Assembly: GCA_004335835.1 (NCBI GenBank)
Contig: RWJK01000545.1
Coordinates: forward strand, 1-42,243
Source: Scenedesmus sp. ARA3
Taxonomy: Eukaryota; Chlorophyta; Chlorophyceae; Sphaeropleales; Scenedesmaceae
Direction: 5' to 3'
Length of the DNA stretch: 42,243 nt
The notes under the pieces are model-generated. The model had not been told where the DNA came from. It did not search any database and saw only the letters and a list, made by a program, of their open reading frames with translations. Made by a program: the position numbers and the translations under genes. This document shows, piece by piece, positions 10,205-22,423 of the stretch; position 1 is the first letter of the stretch; every line of letters starts with the position of its first letter.

Positions 10205-12592
10205 ATGCACTTCAACACAGCTCAGAGTCGCTCGGCCTGGACGGAGCAGGTGAGCTGAACGTCTGAAGCCAATCATTCAGCTTTAGCATCCTAAATTATG
10301 TTCATTTCAGCATTTTTCAGCTACACCGAGAGGCACCCTGAGTCCCTGGCGTGCACGTACGCAACTGCACCCAGCATGGATGGCACGTGAGCAGCCTGGC
10401 AGCTCAAACACCTGTCAAATGTACCTGAACGTTCTTTTTTTGACGCAGGAGGATGAGCTGCTGCGTCAGGCAGTGGCCAAGTTCGGTGACAGAGCATGGG
10501 CGACGGTGGCGAATGATGTGCCGGGCAGGAGCAGCAAGAGCTGCAGCGACAGGTTGGCTGCTCGATCATTGTTAGGTGTTCAACGCTTTCGGACGGACTG
10601 CGCAGACCCTAATGCCAGCAATCCTTGTGCTGTATAAGCCTCAGGAGCGGTCAGCAAGGTCGTTGAACAGCAGAATCGAGATGCTACAGTTTGCAGACAG
10701 TAGGCAGGGGTAGCAGATGAGGCTTTGCAGTCAGAACATTGAACAGGTTCGTGGCAGCGTACTCTGCATGTGCCCACACTCTGTCATTATTGCTGCAGGT
10801 GGCGCAACTTCCTCAGCCCTGACATAGAGCACCCTCGCAAAAGCCCATTCACAGAGTGGGAAGTGGCAGTTGTAGTTCAGGTGCGGTCACATGCAGTGCA
10901 GATGCAGCAGCTTACGGGCAATAACAGTTGCTGGGCCAGTCAACAGCGCCATAACAGCGCTCTGACAGCAGCAGTCGAACGACTGTCACAGTGGGAGCAG
11001 CAGTGGTTGTGTCAACTGTGGATATTTCTTTGCAGGACACAATCCAAAAGGTCCTGCAGCATAACAGGCAGCATGTCGAGCTTGCACGTGACACATGCGC
11101 TATGCAGCACATACTGTATCTTGGCTGAGTTCTGCTTGCGCTTCCTGCAGGCCCAGCACCGCTATGGCAACAACTGGAAGGCCATCTCCATGCTGCTGCC
11201 TGGTCGCACCAACCGCGCCGTGAAGAACCTGTTCGTGGGCAACCTGAAGTGGGGCGCGCGCCTGCCCGAGATCAAAAACAGGTGAAGCCTGAGCGCACTG
11301 CAGCCAGATGCTCCCTTGCCTGGCCATGCACAGAGACAGCATCACACCAGCCGGGCACATGAATGCCTGGGTCTTTGAAGGTTGGGAGGGTGTGAAGCTG
11401 CTTGCAGGAACAGCCGGGCAAGTTTGAACCACGCGGAAACAGCCTTACAGCAGGTTACCGGCTTGCAGGAACATAGGTTGGAGTCCATGTGGGACGAATA
11501 GCACACATGACCGCCCAGTATTTAAACACCAATCTGTTGTTTGTACGTGACCCTGTGCTGTTTGAATCTGCAATACATCCTTGTGATATTTACTCCTGTT
11601 GCACACCTGCTGCTGCTGCCCCTCAGGTGGCTGGAGTGCAACATGTCGCTGGAGGAGCTGCTCGAAATCAAGCCGGACCACGCCGGGGGGCCCGTCAAGA
11701 TCCGGAATGGCTCCACCATCCCCGCAGCATCTGGCTCGCCCTCAAGCATCCGCGCAGCCTCCACCTCGTCTGCCGGCTCTGCATGGGCGTCTGACATCAC
11801 AGACCAGCCGCTGAGCGGCAGCCCTGCCAGCGCAGGCACGCACCACGGCGGCGACCGGCGCAAGCGCGGCGACGGCACAGACATGCACATGGGCATGGCT
11901 GCAGGCCAGGTCAGTGCTTGGATGAGTCAGTCAACATAGCATGTCACCTGGTTCTGCAGGCTGTATCTGCAAGCCTGTGCATGCCAAGTCTCAACTGGCG
12001 CATGATAAAGAAGCAGGCAACAGTTTCTTGTGTAGTGGTGCTTTGTAAAGCTCAGCTGCACAGTCACAGACAGGCTGCAATGCTGTCTTGTTTTGTAGTG
12101 ACCTGTCTGTACTGACCTGGCTAACTTCCTGCCTGCTGCTTGGCAACGCTGCGCCTGCCACAACAATACTCCGCCATCCACAGAGCCCTCCACTGTCAAA
12201 GCGGCGCCGCGGAGTGCCCTCCCCTGTGATGCCACCGCACCACCACCACCTGCAGCATGGCGCAGCCTCCTACTCCCCTACAGTCGTGCCACACCCGGGT
12301 GCCCTGGGGCCAGGCGCCAGCGGCTCACCCATGCTAGGCATGCCTGGCCTCGCTGCTGGGGACATGGCTGGCTTGGTAGGCAGCATGGGCCCTCCAGCGC
12401 ACAGCCACCACGGCGCACACGGGCTGGGCAACAACGCGGGCATGCTGCTGCAAGGCCATGCGCTGCATGTGATGGATGAGGGCTCGCCCGCGCTGGCAGC
12501 TGGCGCTTATGGCCGCACACCAGGCGCTGCTTCCCTCGCCCGCAGCATGGCAGGCGCTGGCATCCCAGGCTTGCCGTCCGTGCTTATGGCTG

Positions 12593-12623
<31 letters not shown>

Positions 12624-14397
12624 CTTGATGGGCCACATGGGCATGGGCTGGCATGGGGCAATGGCTGCGGCAGCAGCATCAGGCACAAGCGGCAGCAGCT
12701 CACCCTTCGCTGCCATGGCACAGCAGCCAATGGCTGGCATGCCCCAGCTCCCAGCAGCAGCTTTTGAGGCTCAGCATCACCAGGGCAACATGCTAGCAGC
12801 CCACCCTGGTGCTGTTGCTCCAAAGTCAGAGCCAATGATGTACGAGGCCGGTGACTGCAGCAACATGGGCGGCTATGCTGCTCAGCAGCAGCCTTGGGAT
12901 GCCATGGCACACCTTCCAGGGCAGCAGCAGCAGATGCACCCGCAGCAGCACCATCACATGGACATGCAGCAGCACCACCAGCAGCACCAGCAGCAGCACC
13001 ACCAGCAGCACCACCAGCAGCACATGCATATGCAGCAGCACCAGCAGCAGCAATCAGTGTCAGCAGGCGGTGTGCACAGTGCGTCTGCAGCAGCTGGGCT
13101 TGCTGCCCTAGGCTTGCCAGGCAGCCCTGGGCTTGCAGGAACCCTCCTGCAGGACATGCGCAGCAATGACAGTGCAATGCTGCAGCAGATGCTGGAGCAG
13201 ATCTTTGATGCAGATGACGATGTGATGTCGGACCCGCACACAATCAACAAATTCATCGAATCGGGAGACACTGGCAGCGGCCAGCAGCAGGAGCAGCAGC
13301 AGCAGCAGCATGCCAATCACATGCATGCCAACAGCAACCCAGGCCAGCAGGAGCAGCACCAGCAATCACAGCAGTACCAGCAGCAGTCGGCAGGTGGTGC
13401 GCCTCCTGCCAGCCTGCAGGCAATGGCAGCTACTGCAGACAGCAGCTTAGCCCCTGCAAGCCTCATGCGCAGCAGCACCTGGCCCAACTCATGGCCTGAG
13501 GGCGCACCTGGGCCTGACGGTGTAGCAGCTGGCACGACTGCGGCAACAGCAGCAGTCCCGCCTGCAGCGTCAACACCCGCTTCCTTCAGCCACACTCCCA
13601 GCCACCACCCGTCTGGGATGCCGCTGCCGCCGCGGTCTGCAAGCGCGACCGGCTCCGGGCTTGCAGCATTCCCTGGGCCCGAGGGCTGTCAGGCGCCGCC
13701 AGCTGGCTGGACCTGGGGGCCTGTCTCGGCAGGGCACTCGCTGCCTGGGTCAGGGCCGCCGTCAACTGGTGGAGGCATGCCGCCGCAGCCGCACCTGCAC
13801 GTGATCTGCCACCAGCTGCAGCAGGAGAACATCAAGCTGATGCAGCGAGTGCACACGCTGCAGAACCGCCTCAACAGCAGCGGGGAGCAGCTGCCAACGG
13901 CGGCTGAGCTCGGCATCTGCCTGCCCGGGGACCAGCAGGCGGCAGAGACGCCAGCAGCGCCAGCGCCTACTCCTGCAGGCGGCTGCGGTGTTGCATGCGT
14001 GCCCACGCCTGCGCTGGCGGGTGGCAGCTTGGCCTCCGACCCTGCACCAGGGCAGGCAGCGGCTCAGCAGGCCATGATGCAGCTGTCGCCAGTGAATGCT
14101 GTTGCAGTCAACAGCTCGTACCCAGCTGACAACGACCTCCCGCGGCTGCCGCCTGTGGCCACGAGGGTGGGTGGCTCTGCTGGCGGTGCCGGCCATGGCG
14201 GTTGGGCAACTGGCGGCCTGGACAGCAGGGGTTCAGGGCTTGCGGGGCTGGGCTCTGGAGGCCTGGGCTTGGGATCTGGCAGCTCAGGACTTGGGGGGCT
14301 GAAGGTTGAGCTGCAGGTGTCCCCTGATGGCTCGTTCACGCCTGGGCAGCTTTTGGAAGGCTGCATGGTGGATGCGCTGATCTCTGATGACCTGTGA
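10205..14397 (+). CDS. R2R3-MYB transcription factor, 6 exons
   Basis: Exons 10205-10249, 10449-10552, 10799-10880, 11151-11281, 11627-11909 and 12184-14397 join in phase into about 952 residues. R2 (about 11-57) has the three spaced Trp (W12, W32, W51) and the KSC...RW recognition helix. R3 (about 62-112) has Phe in place of the first Trp, W86, and the helix GRTNRAVKN, but Phe105 where the third Trp is expected. After the MYB domain come a basic KRRRG motif (possible nuclear signal), long Gln, His/Gln and Gly/Met-rich tracts, an acidic patch (IFDADDDVM), and a short coiled-coil stretch (LQQENIKLMQRVHTLQNRLN). The C-terminal tail, ending VDALISDDL, is acidic. The low-complexity tail suggests an activation region. 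The target genes are unknown. The ATG at 10205 gives a 15-residue first exon directly in R2. Confidence 0.92.
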
Positions 14398-17300
14398 GAG
14401 GATGATACGCACAGGGTTGTCAGCTCCAGCGCCAAATGATGTGGGGCAGCTGCTGGCTCTTAATCACAAACATGGCTTTGCGAGGGGCGTGATGCTTGCA
14501 TTGGCAGGAGGCAGGCCAGCGTCTGCCCCCATGAAGCACTGCTGTCTTTCCTCAGCGACATTTTGGCTGTACATGTCTGAGCTGTGTATATCAGCTACAC
14601 TTTTCCGCGCACCTGCCTGCAGCAGTATTGACCAGTACCACTGGCCACTTCATTGGAATAACTAACTCGGACAGTCGCAGACATGGCTCCACTGCAGCGC
14701 AAGCACTGGTCTTACCTTCCTCATTACTTGTGTGATGCCAGGCCTGGCATGTTATGGCAACTGGTTGATCTGAGCAGCGGATGCGTCGGCTGTGGTGGTT
14801 GTGATTTCTCTGATGGCGTGTTTTGCACAGCATGTGGAGACTTGCGGACTGGCATGCAGGAAAACAGCATGCAGTGTTATGTTGCAGTGCTGCGCTGCAG
14901 ATGCGACCTATGCTCTCGGCTGGTGTTGGGGGTGTTCCGTGTGATTTTGGGATTTGCACTGCGGCAGGCGGTGCAACAAGCTAGGGGTATCTGGGAGGTG
15001 CAGCCACTGTTACTTTGAGGATTCAGGAATGCATTGAGGTGCTGCCGCAGGTGGCGTGTGGGCCATTTTGGTGACGGCGAGGTTCAGTCTCTCTGCCTTC
15101 CAACAAGGCTTGTGGGTGTACATACCGTTATGCCAGAAGACCCTTGTAGCCCTGTCAGCACAACTTCTTGGCACACTCAACAACGGCAGCCCCTGTGTAC
15201 ATACACATTCCAGGCACTTGTTCTTGCGGACTTTCAATGCACCGCCTGGGCAGGTGTGTTGGCAACAATGGTGGTTGCCTTGGCTGGTGTGGTGGTGGCA
15301 GGCTGAACAGTTTCATGCGTTGTGCAGCGCAGCACCAGCTGTTGGTGAAGTTGGGCTACACGCCCTGCCCACTCTGTAGATGTTGCCTCCATCGCTTGTT
15401 TGGGTGCAGTCACGCGCACCCTGTACTGAGTGTATATACAGCACACAAACACAGAACAGGACACTCACCGCTGATGTTGTGCCCATTGGCATGTTTGCAG
15501 CACTGGCACACCATCTGAGCGCATGGTGTCGTGGGGGCGGCGCACAGTAGCACATGTGGCCTGCCGCTGAAAGTGCTGGCTCGCCTGCCTGCTGTAGTGT
15601 GGTGTGCAGCTTCACCTGCCATCTGTTGGTGTGCTGGTGTTTCGGGGAACATGTGATGTGATGCAGCTAAGCACTGGGTGCGGCATCACTAATTACCGGC
15701 TGGGTCTGTTTCCTGCGTGTTGATGTTGAATTTGGGTGTTTTTTTGTAGGAGATGCTAAGCACCACACGCGGCAACGCGCTGTGGACTGCATAATCTGTT
15801 TTGCAAGCATGCTGCAACTGCGTTGTTGCAAGCCGGTTGAGCGAGGTTGGGTGTGTGTGGCTGGAGCTGGAAACAGGCATCTGCTGTCCGCCACTGCTGA
15901 TCTTGTGGCACTTGCAAGCATGGGGTGAGGTCTGTAAGACCAAGCTGCCGGCAAGGCCCAGCTGAGCAGGGAGCAAGCATGGCCACACAGGGTACACATG
16001 TCGTCTGGGAACCAGAGGGCCAGTTTCAACACCCTGAGGGCAGCAGGCTGCTGGCTGCAACAGCCTTCTGGTTATTGCTACAGCAAGCGCATGAGTGCAC
16101 TTGGAAACACCTGGTTGTGTCAGGCTGCTTCCAGTGCCGTGAGACTGCACGTGTACGTGCTGTCATGGTGTGCAGCTGTGGCAGTCAGAGGCCTCAAGTG
16201 TACGCACTGTGCATGCCTGTGCAGACTAAACACATGAGTTAAAGTGGTTGATCTGTCACCTTTGCTAAGGTGCAAAGCACTTTGTGCACATACCATGTGC
16301 GCAGCGTGGTTCGGCACTGTTTGCATCCCTTGTATGCAGCAACATGAAGCTGATGGAAGCAGTACCAAGCCTGGTTGCGAGCAGCGTTCCAGTAGTTTGC
16401 CAAGCATACATGTGCAAGTGCTGTTGCTGTGTGCGTGCTTGAGCCATTTGTTCAAGTGCATCACAGCAATGCATGACTTGTCTGTGCTTCACGGCACTTA
16501 GTTTGAGGGCCAGCCAGCGTGTTTTGCTGGTGTCTGCTGCCATGGCATGGCATGCTTGTGCAGTGGCACCGGTGAAGCATTGTACACAACGTGATGGTAG
16601 TTTGGTGAGTGCCGTTGGCGAGATGCCTGTCCCCACAGGTAGCACTGCACTGATGTTGAGCAGTGCCAACACTGCTCTGGTGTCTGTTTGGAAACGTAGA
16701 TGGGCTAGGGTGTGTTTGTGACGACTGCCTGGTTTAGCTGCTCTTTTGTGTGCCTTGTTCCACTATGCTACAAACAGGACCTCTGCTGGCCACTTGTGAG
16801 CGCCGCAAACGCATGTTGACGTTGTATCTGGCTAGGTTACTGCTCCTGTAGGCAGACTTAGCTGGGCATGGACAGCAGGTGTGACAATGTCCACAATGCT
16901 TGGTTGCATAGTTTCACCTCATATACATGGTATGTGTCATGCGGCACACGCTCTTATAATTACACTGCTCCACAGGCACTTGTTCGCATATGCGTGCAAA
17001 CGTGCACTTGTCATCTAATTCATTCCATCAAGCTTAGTTAAACCTACTCAAGGGATGCATGGGAGTGTAATCTTGCTCGCAAAACTGCTTTGAAGCTGGC
17101 TTGAAGCTCAGATGTCTGCGGCGAAAGAGGGGATGGCACAGATAAGCAACCATTGGCACCATTGACACCGTAACACATCCTGCCAGGCTGGCATCCAACC
17201 GGACAGCTGCAGCATGTGCCCAGGACATAGTGTTGATGCCAGCTTGCATACGTGCGATTGCTTATTCACCAGCCAGGTCATGGGAGGCGGGTGTGGTGGG

Positions 17301-17572
17301 CTAGGCTCAGCAACGTTGGCTGTTGCAGCTACACCCTAACGCAGCTGCACTTGAATATGTGTCACTGACAGGCGTCAGAGGCGTGGACCGCCATCAACTA
17401 GAGAATGACCCAAGCGCATTGGCGTCGACGTGATCTACTTTACGTGTCCCCTGCGCGGCATCAACGGCGTCACTTGCTGGCGAGCTTCGTTGGCCCGCAC
17501 CTGTGTACGGCCCCTGCAGTCACGCACTATTCGACGTCGTGGATGGTTTTTTGTTGATACTATCCAGCAGCC
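14398..17572. other. 3.2-kb stretch without a recognisable gene
   Basis: It presumably contains the MYB 3' untranslated region and, near its right end, the NMT promoter. Open frames of up to about 150 codons exist on both strands but are Cys/His/Ala-rich shadows without motifs or convincing splice-linked neighbours. GC and CAG/TGT-rich texture resemble the introns of this window. Confidence 0.5.
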
Positions 17573-19699
17573 ATGCCTCCACGCGACGAGCCAGCAGATC
17601 AGCCAGGGGATGGCCAGCAGCAGCAGAAGAGCATAGCAGGCCTGCTGGACTCTTTGGCGCTAGCTCCAGTTGCACAGCCCAGTCGAAAGGACATCATGGA
17701 CAAGTATGCTTTCTGGGGGAGCCAACCAGTGATGCAGTTCAGCGACGAGGCCAAGGTAAGTAATGACACAGCAGAAGCAGTACCGTGTGCTGCAACGAGT
17801 GTGCGTCTGCAGCCAGCCCCTTGTGTAGCTGAAGAAGTGGCTATTGTGTGGCAACCCCTCCGTTTAAGTGGATATCTGGTTTCAACCCTTAAAGCTTTGC
17901 CAGCACCTTCCTCCAAAAGCGAATGATGCATCACATGGAACTTTGTGACGGCATGCATGGATTGGGCCAGTCAACCCTTAAAGCTTTGCCAGCACCTTCC
18001 TCCAAAAGTGAATGATGCATCACATGGAACTTTGTGACGGCATGCATGGATTAGGCCAGTCAAGCAGCTTAGCTGCTTAGCCAGCATCTGCGAAAACAGC
18101 ATGCCTGCATACGCAAGGAAAACGATGGGCATATGTTGTGTCTTGCAGGATGTTGAGGACGGACCCATAGATGCGCCAAAGACAGTGGAGGAAGTGCGCA
18201 AGGAGCCTTACACGCTGCCCAGCAGGTGAACAGCACATTCTGATCTCCACGGCACGCTGAAAAGCCCATCAAGCACGCGTGTGCTGGTGCTAGCAGACAG
18301 CACCTTAACGCAGGCACATGCTTTCTGTAAAACAACAGCAGTCAGTGCAGCAGCTGCAAGGGATGGTGCGCAGCCGACACAGTTCAGCTTGCGCGAGCGT
18401 CTGGCAATACATGTGCCATCAGGCTGCCAAACAGCGGCGCTGAGCGCGCATGCAATTCAGGTATTTTGCACCTCTGTGCCTTCATTCTTACTGCACTATG
18501 CACATGTGGCTGGCTTTCAACGCTGCTGCTGGTGTGCAGCAGCAGATGTTCAATTGTGCTCATTTAAATCTAAAGCGCTGATGCCCTGTGCTATGCTCTA
18601 AAATAGGCCAACATCACGTGGCTGCTGCTGTTGCTGTGCTGCCTGCAGCTTTGTGTGGTGTGAGTGCAACATCAACGACCCACACGAAGTGCAGGAGGTG
18701 AGCCACAGCTCACCCTGCACATGGCAGCATAATCAAGAGGCTGTTGGTTTGCTGCTCCTGCTGTTGATAGTCCTGCTAGGCAGTAAATCAGTAGCAGATG
18801 CGTGTATGATGCTCCTGCAAGGAGACATGTACAAGCAGATGAGCATTGACCTGGGCATCCGAGAGCCTTCAGCCAGCTGTTAGTGATGTGGGGTTGGACA
18901 GTGGAGTTCCAGAAGATTGCTGTGTTCCTGAAGCCTGGCATATGCAAAGCATCACCATGTAGGTTAAATCCAGCAGCATCAAGTCCGTTCCCTATTGCGC
19001 TGCACAGGTGTACACGCTGCTGCACAATAACTACGTGGAGGATGATGACGCCATGTTCAGGTGTGTGTACATGTGTGCGCCTAGCTTGCTTGCAGGACAG
19101 GCAGCAGGAGAAGCAGAGCTAGCAGCATGGCGGCAACAGCAGGGCTAGCAGCATAGCAGCAGCAGGGCACCAGCAGAGCTAGCAGCAGGACAGCAACAGC
19201 AGGGCAAGCAGCAGCTTCAGCAGGGCAGCAGCAGCACCAGCTGCAGCAGCGCTAGCAGCGCCAGCAGCAGCAGGCACCAGCGGATCTAGCAGCATGGCAA
19301 GCAGCAGGACAGGCAGCAGCTTCAGCAGGGCAGCAGCAGCACCAGCGGTCACACCATCAGCAGCATGGCAGCGTCAGTGCAGCCGTTGTTGTAGGGCGTC
19401 GCACTTTCTGTGCACGGGCTGGGCACAGCCAGGAAGGACATCTAGGTCCCTGCAGCTGGCGCACAGCAGCTGCGTCACCAGCACCCTGCGTTGTGCCTGG
19501 CTGCTGCTGTGCAGTTTTAACCACAGCCCCGAGTTCTGCCAGTGGGCTCATAGCAGACGCATACCAGCATCTGGTGTTACCGTTTGCTGCTGCTGCTGCT
19601 GCTGCTCCTGCTGCTGCTGCTGCTGTGCAGGTTCAACTACAGCGCCGAGTTCCTGTAGTGGGCACATAGCAGCCGCATTTGAGCATCTGGTGTAAACGT

Positions 19700-19733
<34 letters not shown>

Positions 19734-22382
19734 GCAGGTTCAACTACAGTCCGGAGTTCCTGCAGTGGGCGCTGCAGCCGCCCGGCTACCAGCGCGACTG
19801 GCACGTGGGCGTGCGCGTGAAGGGCAGCAACAAGCTGGTGGCTTTCATCAGCGGCATCCCTGCCAGCATACGGGTGAGATTTTATAATGTGATTCCGTAT
19901 TTAGTGCAGAGTACATTCAATTGATTGAGTACAGCTGATGGTCAAGATCTTGGTGCAATGGATTGTGTACGGTAGCAGCTGGTGGCCTTCATCAGTGGCA
20001 TACCAGCCAGCATACGGGTGAGCCGGTTGTGCTTTGAGTGCAGTAAAGCTGGTGGTCAAGTTCTTTGTGCAGTTTATTGTGTTCAGCAACAAGCTGGCGG
20101 CCTTCATCAGCGGCATCCCTGCCAGCATACGGGTGAGCGGCATGTAGTATAGAATACAGTGAATAGTGTCTAGTACATGGTTGCGCTACACTAAGTAAGT
20201 TGTGTACAGTAGCAGCTGGTGGCCTTCATTAGCGGCATCCCAACCAGCATACGGGTGAGCTGGCATGCAGTACAGCTGATGCTCAAGTTCTTGGTGTGGG
20301 GTATCGTGTTCAGTAGCAGCTGGTGGCCTTCATCAGCGGCATATGGGTGAGCAGCTATGCAGCAGTTTCCTAGCAGCTGCGGCAGCTGTGAGGCTGTGGC
20401 ACTTGAAGGCAGTTGTTGTGGCTATGCTCTTTCTGCTGAGCAGAGGTCATCTTAAGATGGTCTCGGCACGAGACCAGGGCAACAGAGACAGCAGCAGGTG
20501 CACTTGTTGCCTGAGGTTTTGCAACCGGCTACAGCAAGGCGCGAGGGCTACGGCCCAACTTCTACTGCTGCAAGTGACTCTGCTGCTGCTGCCGCTGCCG
20601 CTGCCGCCCCTGCTGCAGGCCAACGGCAAGCCTGTGCCTGCCGTTGAGATCAACTTCCTGTGCGTGCTCAAGAAGCTGCGCAGCAAGCGGCTGGCGCCAG
20701 TACTCATCAAGGTGGGTGACAGCTGGCAGCAGCAGCAGCAGCAGCAGCAAAGACTGCAAGCAGCGCAGGTGTCAGCATTAGCAAGCGGCTGGCGCCAGTG
20801 CTCGGCAAGGTGGGCGACAGCTGGCAGCAGCAACAGCCACAGCAGCAGCTACTGCAAGCAGCCCAGATATGAGCATCAGCAAGCGGCTGGCGCCAGTGCT
20901 CATCAAGGTGGGTGACAGCTGGCACAGCTGGCAGCAGCAGCAGCAGCAGTGAGTGCGAGCCAAACTCTTCCTTGTATCACCTTACATTTTCCTGGTGTCT
21001 TCCTTGTAACTTGTTCTCACGTTGGGTTTGCTTGTGTCTGGCCTCGCAGGAGATCACGCGGCGCGTGAACCTGCGTGGCATCTGGCAGGCGGCTTACACG
21101 GCGGGCGTGGTGCTGCCGCGGCCGGTGTGCGGCTGCCGCTACTGGCACCGCAGCCTCAACCCCAAGAAGCTCATCGAAGTGCGCTTCAGCAGCCTGCAGG
21201 TGCGGCAATGTGTCAGGTGGCGCGGCCATTTCACAGGTGCCAGCTGAGTGACAGGAACTTGCAGAACAATTGCAGCTGCTTTCAAATCTCGTCTTCTGGA
21301 TCTGTGATGTGTCACGCTTGTGTTGCCTGCAGCCGCGCATGACCATGGCGCCGGCGCGCACCATCAAGCTGTACCGCCCGTATGCACGAGACGGCTGACC
21401 CTCATCGTTGTTGGTAAAATTTCTGCTGACTATGATCGTTGGGTTGCTGCCTGCAGCCGCGCATGACCATGGCCCGCACCATCAAGCTGCACCAGCTGCA
21501 TGCATGCGGCTGCTGATTTCCTTCTCTCAATTCAAACTTTCTGCTGATTCCGGTGGGTTGCTGCCTGAAGCCGCGCATGACCATGGCGCGCACCATCAAG
21601 CTGTACAGGCTGCCCGCAAGCACAACCACGCCGGGGCTGCGGCCCATGGAGGCCCGCGACACGGCAGCGGTAACAGAGCTGCTCAACGGCCACCTGGCGC
21701 AGTTCAAGCTCACGCAGCACTTCTCAGAAGATGAGGTTGCGCACTGGTGAGCGCTAGGCCTTTTGATGGTCAAAAGTGGCAAACTTGACAGATATTACCA
21801 GGGCGCGCAGAGTGTGTATGTGTGACGTCAGCTGGTGACCAAGTCAGGTGCTGATTGTATCTGCAGAGTTGCATTGTACGTGCCGGGTTGGTGCAGCGTA
21901 AAGCTCCCAGCGCAACCAGGGTGCTGGCAGTTGCGCTGCTCAACGGCCACCTGGCGCAGTTCAAGCTCACGCAGCACTTCTCCGAGGATGAGGTGGCGCA
22001 CTGGTGAGCGAGCGCAGCATTGGCGGGATGTTGACTGATTTTGTGACTGATGTGTGATAGGTTTTGCGAGTGTGTGATTTGGCGTACGATCTGTGTCTCT
22101 GGTGTGACGTCAGCCGATCATGCAGCAACAGTCTGGTGCAGCCGGCGCTGCTCGGTAAGGCTGGCGTCTCCAACTGTTGAGCAACGCCTCGTCTCTGCTG
22201 TTCATGTGTGTGCATTTTGCCGCAGGTTCCTGCCGCAGCCTCTGGTGGTTGACACATATGTAGTGGACAGCCAGCTGGCACAGCAGCAGCAGCAGCAGCA
22301 GTCGTCAGAAGCGCAGCAGCTGCCCGCAGGAGCAGCAGACGCAGCAGCACCCAGCAGCAGCAGCAGCAGCAGCAACGGCGCA

Positions 22383-22423
<41 letters not shown>

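Noticed and set aside
12584..13243. 219-codon minus-strand open frame
   Set aside because: Antisense shadow of the Gln/His-rich MYB exon 6.
14683..15018. 111-codon Cys-rich frame resembling a zinc-binding segment
   Set aside because: Cys spacing is irregular, no known domain fits and there are no neighbouring exons; it is probably non-coding 3' flank.
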